From contig MU119403.1 in assembly GCA_014904845.1 (NCBI GenBank), positions 37,718 to 101,717 of the forward strand: a stretch of DNA of 64,000 nt, in the 5' to 3' direction. The stretch is from Acephala macrosclerotiorum (taxonomy: Eukaryota; Ascomycota; Leotiomycetes; Helotiales; Mollisiaceae). Made by a program: the position numbers and the translations under genes. The notes under the pieces were generated by a model that saw only the letters and a list, made by a program, of their open reading frames with translations, had not been told where the DNA came from and ran no database searches. Shown one piece after another: positions 10,660 through 21,735 of the stretch. The stretch's first letter is position 1; the number at the start of each line of letters is the position of its first letter.

Positions 10660-12106
10660 TGTGTATCCAAGTATCACGAAGGTGTGATGTGTATGAGGGC
10701 ATCCCGTTCGCTGCTTGCCCCAATGGCTTGGATCGTTGGAAGCTCTATCTGCTGCAGCTTCTTGGAATGAAACTTTGCAATCCGTAGCGTGTGGGTCTCA
10801 GTGCACGTGGTCGGTCGACACTATTGGCATCTTCTCTAGCGGGTGATCAGGCTTCAGTGAAGATTGTCTGTGCCTGAATAACTGGAATTCATCATACAGC
10901 CACCCATCAGACCTCAAATTTCCGAATCTTCCGGTCTATGTCTTGATTTGTTGTGGGAAATTCGAGGGCGGTTCTGCTGATGTGCTGACGTATGTTGAAT
11001 CTGGACTTGCGCGCAAGAATATTATTGTTGTGGATAAGAGTTATCGACTTGGTACTTTTAGATTTTCTCGGCGCATCCAATCTCTCAGCCGAGTTTGGAC
11101 ACAACAGTTTTGGGAATTATGGTATTCTCGATCAGCAATTCGCTCTCCAACGGGCCCAGGACAACATTGCCAACTTTGATTGCAATGCAACCAAGGTGTC
11201 TGTCTGTGGTCAATCTGCTGAGTCGGAAAGTACCTGGATATGATGTGCAGTCGTTTGTCGAAGGGTTTGGTCAATGGTGTCGTTGCTGAGAGTGGTGCCC
11301 GTGGTCCTCATGATTCAATCACCGGAAGTGCAGCAACTAGTTATTAAAGGAAGCAGCTGAGGCGGCTGGTGTCGATTCCTTCAACACACTGAAAATCACT
11401 TCTCTTGGGGACTTCAGGATGTAACGTTGAATAAATTCACCAGCTATGGGAACCAGGCAGACGCTTTCTTCGAACGATTTCATTGAAGGCTGTGTCCTGA
11501 TTGATGGACACGGAGGCGCTTTCTTTCAGCGATCAAACTGATGTCCTGATCTTGACTGGCAACAATGCTGAGGAGTCTGGTGCCAGTACGGATTCAGGAG
11601 CCACCGTGTCCAGCGACACGACTAACTACACTGAAATGTCCACCAAGTTCTCCACGGAGTTCTTCAAGCTGTGCCCCGCCAATAACGACTCCCAAGCTAA
11701 TGATAACACCGATGAGTTGTTCCGGGACCAGTTGAATTGGGACTTGGCAATGTGCTATTGATTTGGCAACCAGCGGGCAAGGAGCGATATCTATACTATC
11801 CCACATAAGTCCAGTCTTCCAGTGGATTCTACGGATCCGGGCTGTGGTATGTGTTCAACAACATCCCATATCCAGACTAATCCAACCTGGTCTGGTCTGC
11901 TGCGGACTTGAGCACTGATCGTCTGGGTGTTGGGCGAGCTTCATTAAATCTAGGAGCCCGAATGGTCGGAGCTCGGACTTGCTACCTCCTTCAACGAAGA
12001 CCGGCAGCCGATGTATCTTGGGAACTCGACTGGTACCGGACCGATTTCGGAGGCGGATGAGCGGATTGGCTTCGTTGCGAGTAGGTTTGCTACTTGGAAG
12101 GAGTAG
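10660..12106 (+). pseudogene. Type-B carboxylesterase / lipase relic
   Basis: Several blocks of a carboxylesterase are readable in order but in different frames. They are an N-terminal block YEGIPFAACPNGLDRW (about 10690), the YRLGTF block with FGNYGILDQQFALQRAQDNIANF (about 11040-11190) and VCGQSAESES (about 11205), the region of the nucleophile motif G-x-S-A-G in active enzymes. GVVAESGARGP (about 11280) and, near the end, VFNNIPYP and PMYLGNSTGTGP lead to a stop at 12104..12106. Intact enzymes of this family hydrolyse esters and are often secreted; they are about 550 residues long, which matches the span. Repeated frame changes and stops, and the loss of the Gly after Ser-Ala in the nucleophile elbow, make this a pseudogene. 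Confidence 0.75.
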
Positions 12107-13019
12107 TAGAGTGCATTTGGTGCCAATTGAAGTATTTTCCTGCGCACATATCTGTAAGCTTAGGATTTGGTGTAAAGGGGACACACAGTATTGCGAAAGT
12201 TGCATTGGAATTGGCATACCTGCTTTTAATCGAAAAAGCTTATGGACTTGCTATCCCAATCTAGATTGATCTTGGTTGAATTGTTGTCCCCGGAGCTTGT
12301 CATTGTCCTGGGAGACCATATTTGCGACCACGCATTGCTCGAAATTTGTGATTGTGGATGTCCACGAGGCTGGTGGTCGACGAAACATTATCGTGAATCC
12401 ACCGCCCGCCGGAAATGACGAAGTGGATCACTTGGAGCTGAACGCTTATTGGTGTACTCTACTCAGGCGGTGTCGAAACACGTGTGTGTAGAAGTAACCA
12501 AGTGAAGCTACTCGAAGAAAAGGTGAAGATCTTCTCGTCTTGCTCGATGAGAAGGCTGAAGCTTGTCACAGCTCACGCTAGTCAAACCTGGCCCCACGGG
12601 CGCGTCAACCCGAGAATCAACCTCGCCTCAATCGTCATGGCAGCATCAACCGCAACACCACGCACCTATCACCCATCAACAACAATCACTCGAAGGTCGC
12701 ACGGCTTCGGTGCCTTGGACGTCAGTTGGCACGTTTCGAACTTTCATGTCAGAAGTGTACGACTACGTGAAGCGATAATTGTCTCCCCGAAGACCCTTCC
12801 TCAATTCGTCTCCATCAAAGAACAATGGCACTCGTACCTGGCTCAAACGACTTACACCGAAAATCAAGCGGCTGCTAGAAGAGAGGAGAAGACCAGACGA
12901 CCGCTTGGACACAATCAATCTGCGAAGGCTGCAAAGAAAAAGGGCGGGTCAAGAAGGTAGTTCCCAGGAAGAGATCGGTCGAGAAGAGTCCTCCAAAGTG
13001 AGCTTCTGCTCCTACTATC
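12107..13019 (+). other. Unassigned region before F-box relic
   Basis: About 0.9 kb. Overlapping frames of 70-158 codons between 12484 and 13045 are rich in Arg, Lys and Ser and give no recognised motif; none is convincing as a gene. They may be the decayed upstream part of the following F-box gene or unrelated sequence. Confidence 0.35.
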
Positions 13020-14230
13020 TGCCACCTCCTCACCTTCCCGAATGAGCTGCTACCGGCCATTATCCCCCCCTGCGATCAGACAGACCCGGCGGCTCTTGCA
13101 AACACATGTTGTCGACTTTATCCACACGCATCACCAGCATTGTACAAGGACGTCACTATTCCGAGCAAAATGACATTGAATCTCTTGTCAGTTCATCACT
13201 GAGAATACGGATCACGATTCATCGAACAGATACGATCCTGCGAAGTATATCTGCCAGCACAATCAAAACCGGATTATTAGAAAGAAGGCGCAAACCCAAT
13301 CGATGTCATAGGGCACATGGCAAATCTGAGGGGTCTCCTAATACAATACGATTATCCGCTCGACGGAGATCAGACGGCTGAAGAGAAATACTTGAGTCTA
13401 ATGCCAGTGCCAACTCAAGTAGCCTCGACCATTACCTCGTTTTTGCTTGTCCCTTTCCATAGCACTAGCCCAATGCTAAAGATCCACTAGGTACAATTTG
13501 CTTCAAGCCGCATACACGCTGGCCAGTTCGGATGCCATACCTCTTCTGAATCATGAAACCCTAGAAGATACGACCCTGCATTCTACGAGTTCTCGGCTCC
13601 CACCCCCCGACGCTGGTTATTATTTGCATCTGCCACCATTCGAAGATATTGGGAAATATGGGCATACCGAACTTGTGCACTTGAAATTAGTTGATTGCTA
13701 CATCCGTCTTACTCATCTTGAGAGGATCTTGAACTCTCGTGCGTTGCAGACGTTGTCAATTTGTTCTGATTCTGATCTCAGAAAGGTCCTTGGTGTCAGC
13801 CAGGTGAACTTTGAGCCTTTGCTCAAGGCGATAAGCGGGAGCCGCTCTGGACAATCAATAGAAAAGCTGTGACTGGATGCATGTTACTATGCCGTTGCAG
13901 TCGTGCCAGCCCCTAGCATGCACCACTTTCCTGCAGTCCGATACTTTGAGACTATAGCACCTTGTTTGTTGAAATGTCACGACCTAGCTGCGGCGTTCCA
14001 GATCCCCGAAATTTAAGTTGAAGCTGGAGAGCTCGTGCCTCCAAATGTTGAGGCTCTCAAGTTGGGGCTCAGCCGTGTCGACTTCTCATTTGTCATGGAT
14101 TTCCTCACATAAAATGCAGAGTTCATGCCTCATCTACGAAAACTTATCCTTTTAGTGTACTGCCGGGATGCAGCAATTTCTCGAGAGCTTCGCGAAGCTG
14201 CGGCGAAGGAGGCAGATCCGAGGCACTAGG
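13020..14230 (+). pseudogene. F-box/LRR-like gene, copy 1 (pseudogene)
   Basis: Starts with an F-box-like segment (LTFPNELLPAII, then LANTCCRLYPHASPALYKDV) near 13035-13150. After frame changes it continues as a leucine-rich region at 13498-13870 (LVHLKLVDC, LQTLSICSD, LLKAISG) and then VVPAPSMHHF, VEALKLGL and LRKLILLVYC to about 14230. The same blocks, in the same order, occur in the second copy at 15166-16637, so the two are tandem paralogues. Stops at 13870 and in several later places and at least two frame changes show that it is dead. Family members are substrate adaptors or LRR proteins of unknown target. Confidence 0.65.
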
Positions 14231-14591
14231 CCTAGACTCGGGAAGAAAAGAAATCAAAATTTCCAGTAAGTCCGACTGGGCAACACAAAGTTGAAATGGT
14301 CGGATTGGGCAAACAGCTTGGTATTGAAACATAATTCTCCAGCAAGACTCGATTCGGAAAGAAGTTTTCAGAGAAGGCGCTGGGTCGGATCTTTGGGAGA
14401 TACCAGATCAGATTTCGGGATGCCGAACCGAATGGTTCGAGGAAAACACAAGCCAAAGTAATGCAAAGCTGGGGACAATGCGAGGGTCATAGTTTAGGAA
14501 CATCTCAACTGAAGACCCAAGTAGAAAATGCCTCCTAGCCTAATTACATAATGCTACAAGACTGCAGCCAAGTCTCGTTCAAAGTACCTTA

Positions 14592-14874
14592 CGAGCCTGG
14601 GATCATAAGTCTGTGCTTTTCAGGCTGTTTTCAGGCTGCTTTTTCGCGAAGAACTTCAAAGTCCATGCCGTGACTTAAAAAGTATAAAACAACTACAAAT
14701 TAAAATCTTTTAAGACTATAGTTTATTATTTGATAAAAGCTAAAGTATCTTTTTACAAATTAATTAAGTATATTTATATTTTGATTTAAAAGTCGATATT
14801 TAGTTTTAGCGTTTATTTGTTAGCGAAAGGCCCTGAAAAGCCCTGAAAAGCACAGACTTATGATCCCAGGCTCG
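14592..14874. mobile_element. MITE-like element 1 with long terminal inverted repeats
   Basis: A 283-bp element with terminal inverted repeats of about 53-56 bp (14592..14647 and 14822..14874); both ends read CGAGCCTGGGATCATAAGTC inward, nearly perfectly over the outer 34 bases. The centre is AT-rich with no reading frame. It is flanked by TTA on both sides (14589..14591 and 14875..14877), fitting a TA or TTA target duplication as made by Tc1/mariner or PIF/Harbinger-type transposases. It lies between the two F-box paralogues. Non-autonomous; the source transposase is not in this window. Confidence 0.7.
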
Positions 14875-15165
14875 TTATGAGTGAGGACATTCTCTGTGCA
14901 CAGGGTCGCTTGATTGTACATCCCCAAGTACATCAACGATTTGTCTCTTTGAAGGGCACATGAAAGCACAAGAGCTCCCTACCTACACTTTCATAAGGAA
15001 ACAAATTAAAACCCACCGCCCAATTCTATGTCTTCGCCCTAGGAATGATAGAAACCACCCTCAAAGAATTGACCCCGTATCAATGCCAGATGCACGTGAT
15101 TCTTACACTAGCGTGTTCTGCCCCACGTCGAGGATCGACCCCGCCTTTCGACGATGCCGGACATT

Positions 15166-16637
15166 ATGGACTGCCAGCGCAAACCCGTCCCTGCCAATAG
15201 CCTTCTCTCCCTCTCTAACGAATTACTGAGTCTCATTCTGAGCATCTGCAACCCTCCAGAGCTGTGTGCACTTGTTCGAACATGCCACCTTCTATACGAA
15301 CACACGTCGCCAGCGTTATAAAAGTCCGTTGTAGTAAACAGAATAAGTACCCTGCAGCTCCTTGCTTTTAGTTGTATTTTGTATGGATCTCGACAAGCGA
15401 AATCCGATCTTTCGAGGCTCGCCTACCTTAGTACAAACCCGAAGCCCCCGAATCAAAAATTAGTCGGTGTAGTACGCATATGGATAATCTTCAACATCTT
15501 GCAATTGAATACGACTAGTCTGACGAATATGAAGATGAAGAGCATTGGTCATTCTATATTCCATAGAAGCTGCCATCAAGCCTGGTCTCTTGTAAGTCTG
15601 CAGGCTCATCAATGTTCCCGCCTCCAATGTTCCCTCGCCTTCTAGACCTCCAGCCTTGGGACTGGGTCTTTGCAATCCACTTTCTGCCTTTGCAAAAAGC
15701 TGAAGCCCATATTAGGTACCTTGAACTTCAAATGTTCCGCCCGCTGGCCTCTCGAACATGCATTACCCTCTTCCTACATCCCCAACTGCAAGAATTAGAG
15801 CTTCATTGGGCCGAGGCCACTCTTGAATTCATCCCGGCGGTCTTTGCCCTTTATTTTGGCGGCTCACTAACCACGCAATTGAGGGACCTCGAATTCGTCG
15901 ATTGCCGATGTTCCTCCGATGATTTAGCTACGCTGCTGCGATTGCCCTGTGCACTTCGAACACTCTCGATCTGTTCTGACCTTGACGCGAATATGCTTGA
16001 CTACGATGCTGAAGTCGATCACGAATTATATTTTCGAGCTATAAGCGAGAACCTCTTAGGTAAATCGCTGGAAGGTTTCAAGGTGGATTTTTTGAGTCGG
16101 GCGTGGATCACTGTACCAGCTCCAAGGATGGACAGATTGCAGGAAGGCAAATATCCAGAGGTTAATTCAGCACACCTGGTATACAAGGCCGGAGAAGTAG
16201 AATCCAACGAGTTTCGCATACCCCAGATTGATTGTCCGCTTAATCGGCTTCTTCCACCCAAATTAGAAGTTCTCAAGGTCACACTTTACGAGAGGGAAGA
16301 CGACGAAGAATTCATCCTCAACATTCTTGAGCAGAAGCCGACACTTGTACCATTCCTAAGAACGATAATTCTCGCCAACCACTATCGAGACGAGAAAATG
16401 GCACAAGAGCTCAAGGATGCTGTTGCTAAAGAGGAAGATGGCCGAAGTTATGCTGGGGCACTCGATGTAATCACTAGAGGCTACCCGGTCTACACCGACA
16501 AAGAGTCTATGAACGCGGTGGAAGTTCATTGCAAAAGGAGCGGCGCCGAGCTGATGCTCTTATACGAGGACTCGGCAACGAAAGAGATACTTAGAGAGGG
16601 CGCAGGCCCGCCGTTTGGGAGTACCAGAGCAGATTAG
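15166..16637 (+). pseudogene. F-box/LRR-like gene, copy 2 (N-terminus broken)
   Basis: The ATG at 15166 opens a clear F-box (LSNELLSLIL, LVRTCHLLYEHTSPAL), but the frame ends at TAA 15319..15321, where the paralogue has a Tyr codon. Further stops and a frame change follow up to about 15565. From 15612 to 16637 there is an uninterrupted 341-residue frame with leucine-rich segments (LQELELHW, LRDLEFVDC, LRTLSICSDL, LEVLKVTLYE) that match copy 1. The 3' half could still be expressed as a truncated protein starting at 15612, but the F-box would be lost, so an adaptor role in ubiquitin ligation would not be kept. An unseen intron that skips the 15319 stop cannot be fully excluded. Confidence 0.65.
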
Positions 16638-17756
16638 ATGTTTCTCTTTCCAGCATCGTTCCTTGACGAGCCTTTCATTCCGAAGAACCTACTTCAGATA
16701 CCCTTCTTCGATCGGCTCCTGCAATGCGGTGCGACGCGAGCCATCGTTGTCACACATATGCATCTGCTCTTTCACGTCCAGTGTGCTTCCAGTCAGTACT
16801 ACGCAGTACGAGAACTGTGCAAGATGGCCGTGTCACGACCATTCTCGTGAAAGCCCACGTGCAAATCGTGCTGGTGGCTTCCCACAGCGTGTCATGGCTA
16901 CCATGCTTTTGTCCCGTGTGCAAGAATAATCCTTGGCATAGAAGAGGAGGGTGGATGAGTGTTAATGTTACCTTCGACCAACGAGCTATCATTGCTGCGA
17001 GGAGGAGGTATATTCGTATTCTCCTGTTTAGGATAGTATCCAGCTGCAATAGCCCAACTTGCCCGAGTGAGCCCAGGCCTAGCACAAGTCTTGGCTCATT
17101 TGACGTGCGGATACTAGGAAGATTCCGGTATCTGAGAGATAGCTTTGATCCCTGGCAAGATAGATCCTGCTTCTCGGCAACGGCGAGTGCTCCTAACGTC
17201 CTTGTTGCTTTCCAAGTTGTGATGAAAGTTGTCCGCGTTTTCTAGAGAGGTCAGATTCAAGTAAAGTGTTTTCAAGTCATTCCTCATAAGCATAGCCTTA
17301 GCCCGATTTATTTAACAGCTACGCTACAATTGATTGACGCCTACGATACCGTTACTGAGCCTCTATAGAATTGCAGCTACCCATTACATGCGCCACCATT
17401 GGAGCCTCGTATGCTGCGTCTCTATACTCAAACATTGCGTGAGCAAAATCTTGAATAATAATTACTATTTTGCCTTTCTCCTTTGTCAAAATAGTGGTCT
17501 GGGATGCCCTAAATCGCGTGAATTGGTGTGGAACACTTGGTGTTTTAGGAGTCTACGATTAAAAGGTGTCCTCTAGATCTCTGGTAGAATCAAGGACTTT
17601 CTGCACTCTTTTGCTCCCTAAAAGTGATTATTTTAACATCCTTAATACTAGAGGTAATCCTCGAATCGTATATTGCTTCATAGTCACTCACCACCCTTGC
17701 GTGTACTAGTATATGTCTGAACTGGTTTGCCGCTTTTTTAAAATTTGATATAGTAT
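16638..17756. other. Gene-free stretch
   Basis: About 1.1 kb. Frames of 70-173 codons between 16638 and 17245 overlap each other on both strands and show no domain. I see no gene, repeat or RNA here. Confidence 0.35.
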
Positions 17757-18312
17757 CTAGATATTGCATATGAGCTTCATTTCCATACCTGCTACGTTTT
17801 TCCACCATAATTCGAGCTTCTGAACCCCATGTAGCCGCAGGACCTCAATTTCCTTGTTTAGTCTAGCTTCATTGGTCAGCTCTGACAGTTCCTCGTATGA
17901 TTTCCACCTCTTCGCAACTGGTAAGCCGATACGTAAATCCTTGAGACTCAAAGTGTCTAAAGAGATTCCTGTAATGGTCAGGGCTGCCATCTATCCAACA
18001 GCGGCGCAACATCAATCCGAGCCGAGTTATATTCTTAGCCCACTGGAAATCTGCAGCGTGCAGACCCAGCCATACAAGCGGTATAGTATAAATGTCTCCC
18101 TGCACATAAAATGAAATCCTCTCAAACACCGTTATTTTGCACAATACCTCAGAACGGCATTCTTCTTCCATAACACTTGCCGCGGTCTTCCTTTTGCCTG
18201 TCGATGCAGTTCGCTGAAGTTTTTCAACTCGCAGTTCCTCTCTTTTTTGTAAATGCCAATACGTTGAGTGTAGATGTCCATCCTCCTTGCATTTCTTCGC
18301 CCTTCCGTGATA

Positions 18313-20146
18313 AGTCAAACACCCTATTAATCGGCCACCCCCTAAGTCGGCCGCCTCGCTTAATTCACCACCACCCACTTCCAACCCCAATAACTTCCTT
18401 ATTCCTCAATAGTTATATAAGATAAAGTAGAAGCAACGCTAATAAGGCCATTAGAGTCTAACGGTACATTTTGGCGGTCCCTAGTCTTTACTTGTGCTTT
18501 GTAAATAGCCTCGATATCGACGAACCTGGAATTTGGACTAGCCATTACCTTCCGCCGCTTTCTAGGCTCAAGTTGCACTACTCTAGCCTCAAGTTGCTTG
18601 ATTCGACGCTTATGTTGTGCAATAACAAAGTCTTTATCGTTTAAGCTTTTGACTACTTTTCTAAAAAGTACTCTAGTAGTTGTAGAATTGGTTATTTCAA
18701 GTTTCGTGATTTAGCGAGCATAATCTCGAATATTCTCACTTTTTTGAGGAGTTTTAAAAGCAACTAATGACATATCCTGGTTCTATTCAAGTACTGGATC
18801 CTTTGTTGAAGTCTTTAGAGTTGACTCGGCCGCTTTATTACTATTTTCAAGCAATAATCGGTTTATAAGAGGCTTCGACAATTTGATCGACTATAATCTT
18901 GAAGCTGATTACTCTGTTTTACAATTTGTAACTGTTAAAGTATCTATTCGAGCTAGCTTATAACAGTTCAAAAAGTTCCGCTTTTTAATAGGGGTTGAAT
19001 CGTTCAAAAGAGCCAAGGCACTAAGCCGCTTTCAGTAAGCATGCTTTAAGGGAGAGAATACGGATAAATCCAAAGGTTGAAGCACATGTGAGATATGTGG
19101 TAGTAAGAATAATAGATGGATATTATTCGAATAGCATTTTCACATAAATTCCAGTGTTTTATGACTCTTATGGCCGTCTAGTATGAGTAAACGGGGCTTT
19201 TTAGGGTCACGTAGTGCCGTCTGAAGTATGAAGACTTTTTGCAACCATTTAAGAGTAGTGTCGTTAGAAGTCCACCCATTTTCAGTTGTAGTGAACTTTC
19301 AGTCTTTGTAAGGATGTAATCCTATAAGAAACTATTATTATTGGACTAATTTACCTTTGAATATGACCAATGGATGCAATGCCCTCCCGATTGCTAAAAT
19401 ACACTCGATAAATGAAGTCTAAACCCTAGATCCTGACTGTTTCTTTTGAATAAAGTGCTTTTCGGCACTTTCCACTACTAGTCCATTCTCTCTTTGGCCT
19501 TCTATAATCCTTACTTCGTCCATATTCTAACGGTTTTCTGGTTTAATAGCTTTAATAGCCGAAATTTCCAGTTTTTGAAACCAATCCTTAAAAATATCGG
19601 AAATAGCGCTATTAACGCGTGTAGAATCGATCCTAAATTGCTTTTTAGTTTTAAGAACAGGATTCCGGCGAAGAAAACCGGCCATTCAACGCTTTCCGAG
19701 TAGTACTGCATTATGTCTAGCAATCAAAATCCGTTCGACAAAAGCTCGAATCTGCCTATGAGTTGGATTCTGTTTAAAGCGTTCTTAAACAAGTACTCAA
19801 TCCGTAAAACGTTATTCTTAAACTAGAGAAAGCTTTTGACGATATGCATAAGCTTCTAATCGAGAGAGGCGGCCTAATTTCCTGTTTTGAAGTGTGACTC
19901 GTAGTACACTCTACTCGAGACTAGCTTTGCGCTCGGACTTGCCATTAGCTATGTCCCTAAGCGCGTACTGGATATCGTCTTCAGTATATAAGGGCTTCAT
20001 AATCACTTTTAACTAATTGCAAAATTTAAAGAAATTTCATTAAAGAATAATTAAAATATTTAATTCTAAAGTGAAAGTGTAGAAATGGCGGTGTACTAAG
20101 CGAGGCAGCCGACTTAGGGGGTGGCCGATTAATAGGGTGTTTGACT
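18313..20146 (-). mobile_element. Fot1/pogo-type DNA transposon (dead)
   Basis: An 1834-bp element bounded by about 50-bp terminal inverted repeats beginning AGTCAAACACCCTATTAATC (left 18313 onward; right end ...GGGTGTTTGACT at 20146). TA dinucleotides flank both ends (18311..18312 and 20147..20148), the target duplication of Tc1/mariner/pogo elements. Size and TIR length fit Fot1-type elements of about 1.9 kb. It carries a transposase relic on the minus strand. The TIRs still match closely while the gene is riddled with stops, many of TGG to TAG/TGA or CAA/CAG to TAA/TAG type, as expected from RIP. Confidence 0.85.
18440..20000 (-). pseudogene. Fot1/pogo transposase relic
   Basis: From the ATG at 20000 a pipsqueak-type helix-turn-helix is readable (YTEDDIQYALRDIANGKS), then a CENP-B-type DNA-binding segment (PTHRQIRAFVERIL, RWMAGFLRRNPVLKTKK) and, around 19200-19000, the DDE core motif LLILDGHKSHKT followed by HISHVLQPLDLSVFSPLK. 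Several nonsense codons interrupt the frame (for example inside KASLE*S and LEFM*KC, where Trp is expected). Active members cut and rejoin DNA at TA sites. The 3' end is approximate. Confidence 0.8.
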
Positions 20147-20939
20147 TATGCAGGAGAACAGATCGTCAGGAAGCCAGTACATATCCTCTTTGTAGTTTAG
20201 TGAGCTTCTACGTTGACTGAAAGGAGGGGATTGGCAAGCGGAGGCTTATCGAGAAATAGTACTTTCGATTGTAGAGGTTTGACCGCCCTGATGCTGGAAG
20301 TATTCATAAGTGCAAAACTCTTTGGCGTGAGTTCAAAGGCTAGCTCCCAGATCATCATACAGATTTCCGGTGGCAGATTGGCGAATAGTACGAAGGTGCG
20401 GCGTTGGGAGGACCTCTGCGGTGTATATTCGGCGTGTGTTTTGTTCATTTCGGCTCGGTGGTCCATGGTGAGGGTGTTGGCAAGAAGAAGCAAGTTAAGT
20501 AACTGCGATGTGACTGTATGATCCGGCCATCGAATTTAGAAAATGCTCAGGGTGGTTTCGGAAGACGAACGTCGGCTCCATGCAATTTTTCTGTCTGAAT
20601 ATATGGTTCTGCTCGATTTGCTTTTTTTTGGTGCCTATTTGGGCTGGGCGGCCTACCGAGCAGACTAAGGCCCACTGTACCAGATAAGTGGCTGAACTCG
20701 GGAGACCCAGCAGGATGGCTTTGCCCTAAGCTTTTGAACCGTGGTCACTGCGTTTTGAATTTTCAAGATTTCGAGTTTTAAAGTAGGAGGCTTGAATGAC
20801 TCATGTGATGGGTGACAGGCGATACTGCTATAACTTCATGATCCTCTCCGAAGAGAAAATGGAAGCTTGAAGAAGAGGCTGCAGGCTGGAAATTTTGTTT
20901 TCGATGCATTGGGACTCTATCTATATTTATCTGGCTGCT

Positions 20940-21290
20940 GTGCATCTCCACCTCCCGGTCTTCATCTATCCCTACCGAAGTTAAGGTTACATGACACGGA
21001 TATTTTCATCCCGATCGCCTCTCCTCCTCGTCACCATAGCACATGTCCATCTCGACGCCTTCTATATTCCTCCACCACTTCTCAAATGACCGAAAGTCAA
21101 GTATTGACCCAAAACCGCAGACTATTAGGATTGTGCGCTCTTTCTCTCGAGGTTTCGTACGGCTGAGATTTCCGAACCAAGGTGCACCGATATTTAGGGA
21201 TTTCAAGACTTGAATTATCTACGAGGCTTGCAAGACAAACGGGGCATACTTGCCAACGCATTAATTGTTGAGGCTGCGCAGACAATTTCG
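20940..21290 (-). pseudogene. Fragment similar to the C-terminus of the split 2EXR-like gene
   Basis: A minus-strand segment around 21206..21006 reads FEKWWRNIEGVEMDMC, resembling LELWWKNVAGMEMKL at the C-terminal end of the gene at 17757..20466. It is too short for a gene and lacks a 2EXR start nearby. Probably the tail of a second, mostly deleted paralogue. Weak, based on one short alignment made by eye. Confidence 0.35.
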
Positions 21291-21735
21291 TACTATTATA
21301 TAATCAGCTTCATACCATTCTACTGTCCTCCTTTTCTCCTCATCCAATTTTGCGAGCAATTTCAATCTTCATCACTCCTAATTTAGCTTTCTCTCGTCTC
21401 CATTAATGTCACTGCTTTTTTCCCTGTTCCGCCCCTTTTGAATTTTGCGGCTGAGTGGGCAGCGCTACCCCCCTTGTGTGCCATTTGGCAAGCCACCATC
21501 GTCCCACCATTTAGCTAGTCAAGTCGCCCTTCTTGGTCGAGTATCTATAGAATTATTCCCCAAACATAGTATTCTGGCAGGAATATCAAGACTTCTCTCG
21601 CGCGGTCCCGAATTTTTGGACATAGCAAGCACACTTGGCCTGTCAAGTAGGAAAGTTTGGAATGTTAAATGAGGCGAAACCTTTCCTTGTGCGGACGGTG
21701 CAGCTAGTAGTTACCTGTACTTAGCTGAATCACTG

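Larger units (their letters stand above)
17757..20466 (-). pseudogene. 2EXR-like gene split by a Fot1/pogo transposon
   Basis: The N-terminal part begins at 20466 and contains a 2EXR-type opening (F-x-x-FANLPPEICMMIWELA), then LLSVNVEAH, where a TAA interrupts it (near 20197). The frame continues to the transposon end at 20146/20148. When the element (18313..20146) and one TA copy are removed, the same frame resumes at 18310 (YHGRAKKCKED...) and stays open to 17869. A further block in another frame (LRLHGVQKLELWWKN, to 17757) looks like the C-terminus. So one gene was disrupted by the insertion and has also taken a stop and a frame change. It is far diverged from the tandem 2EXR array at 3-9 kb. 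Confidence 0.6.

Noticed and set aside
12484..13045. Basic frames before the first F-box relic as a DNA-binding protein
   Set aside because: Arg/Lys/Ser-rich composition alone is not evidence; the three frames overlap and none shows a known motif.
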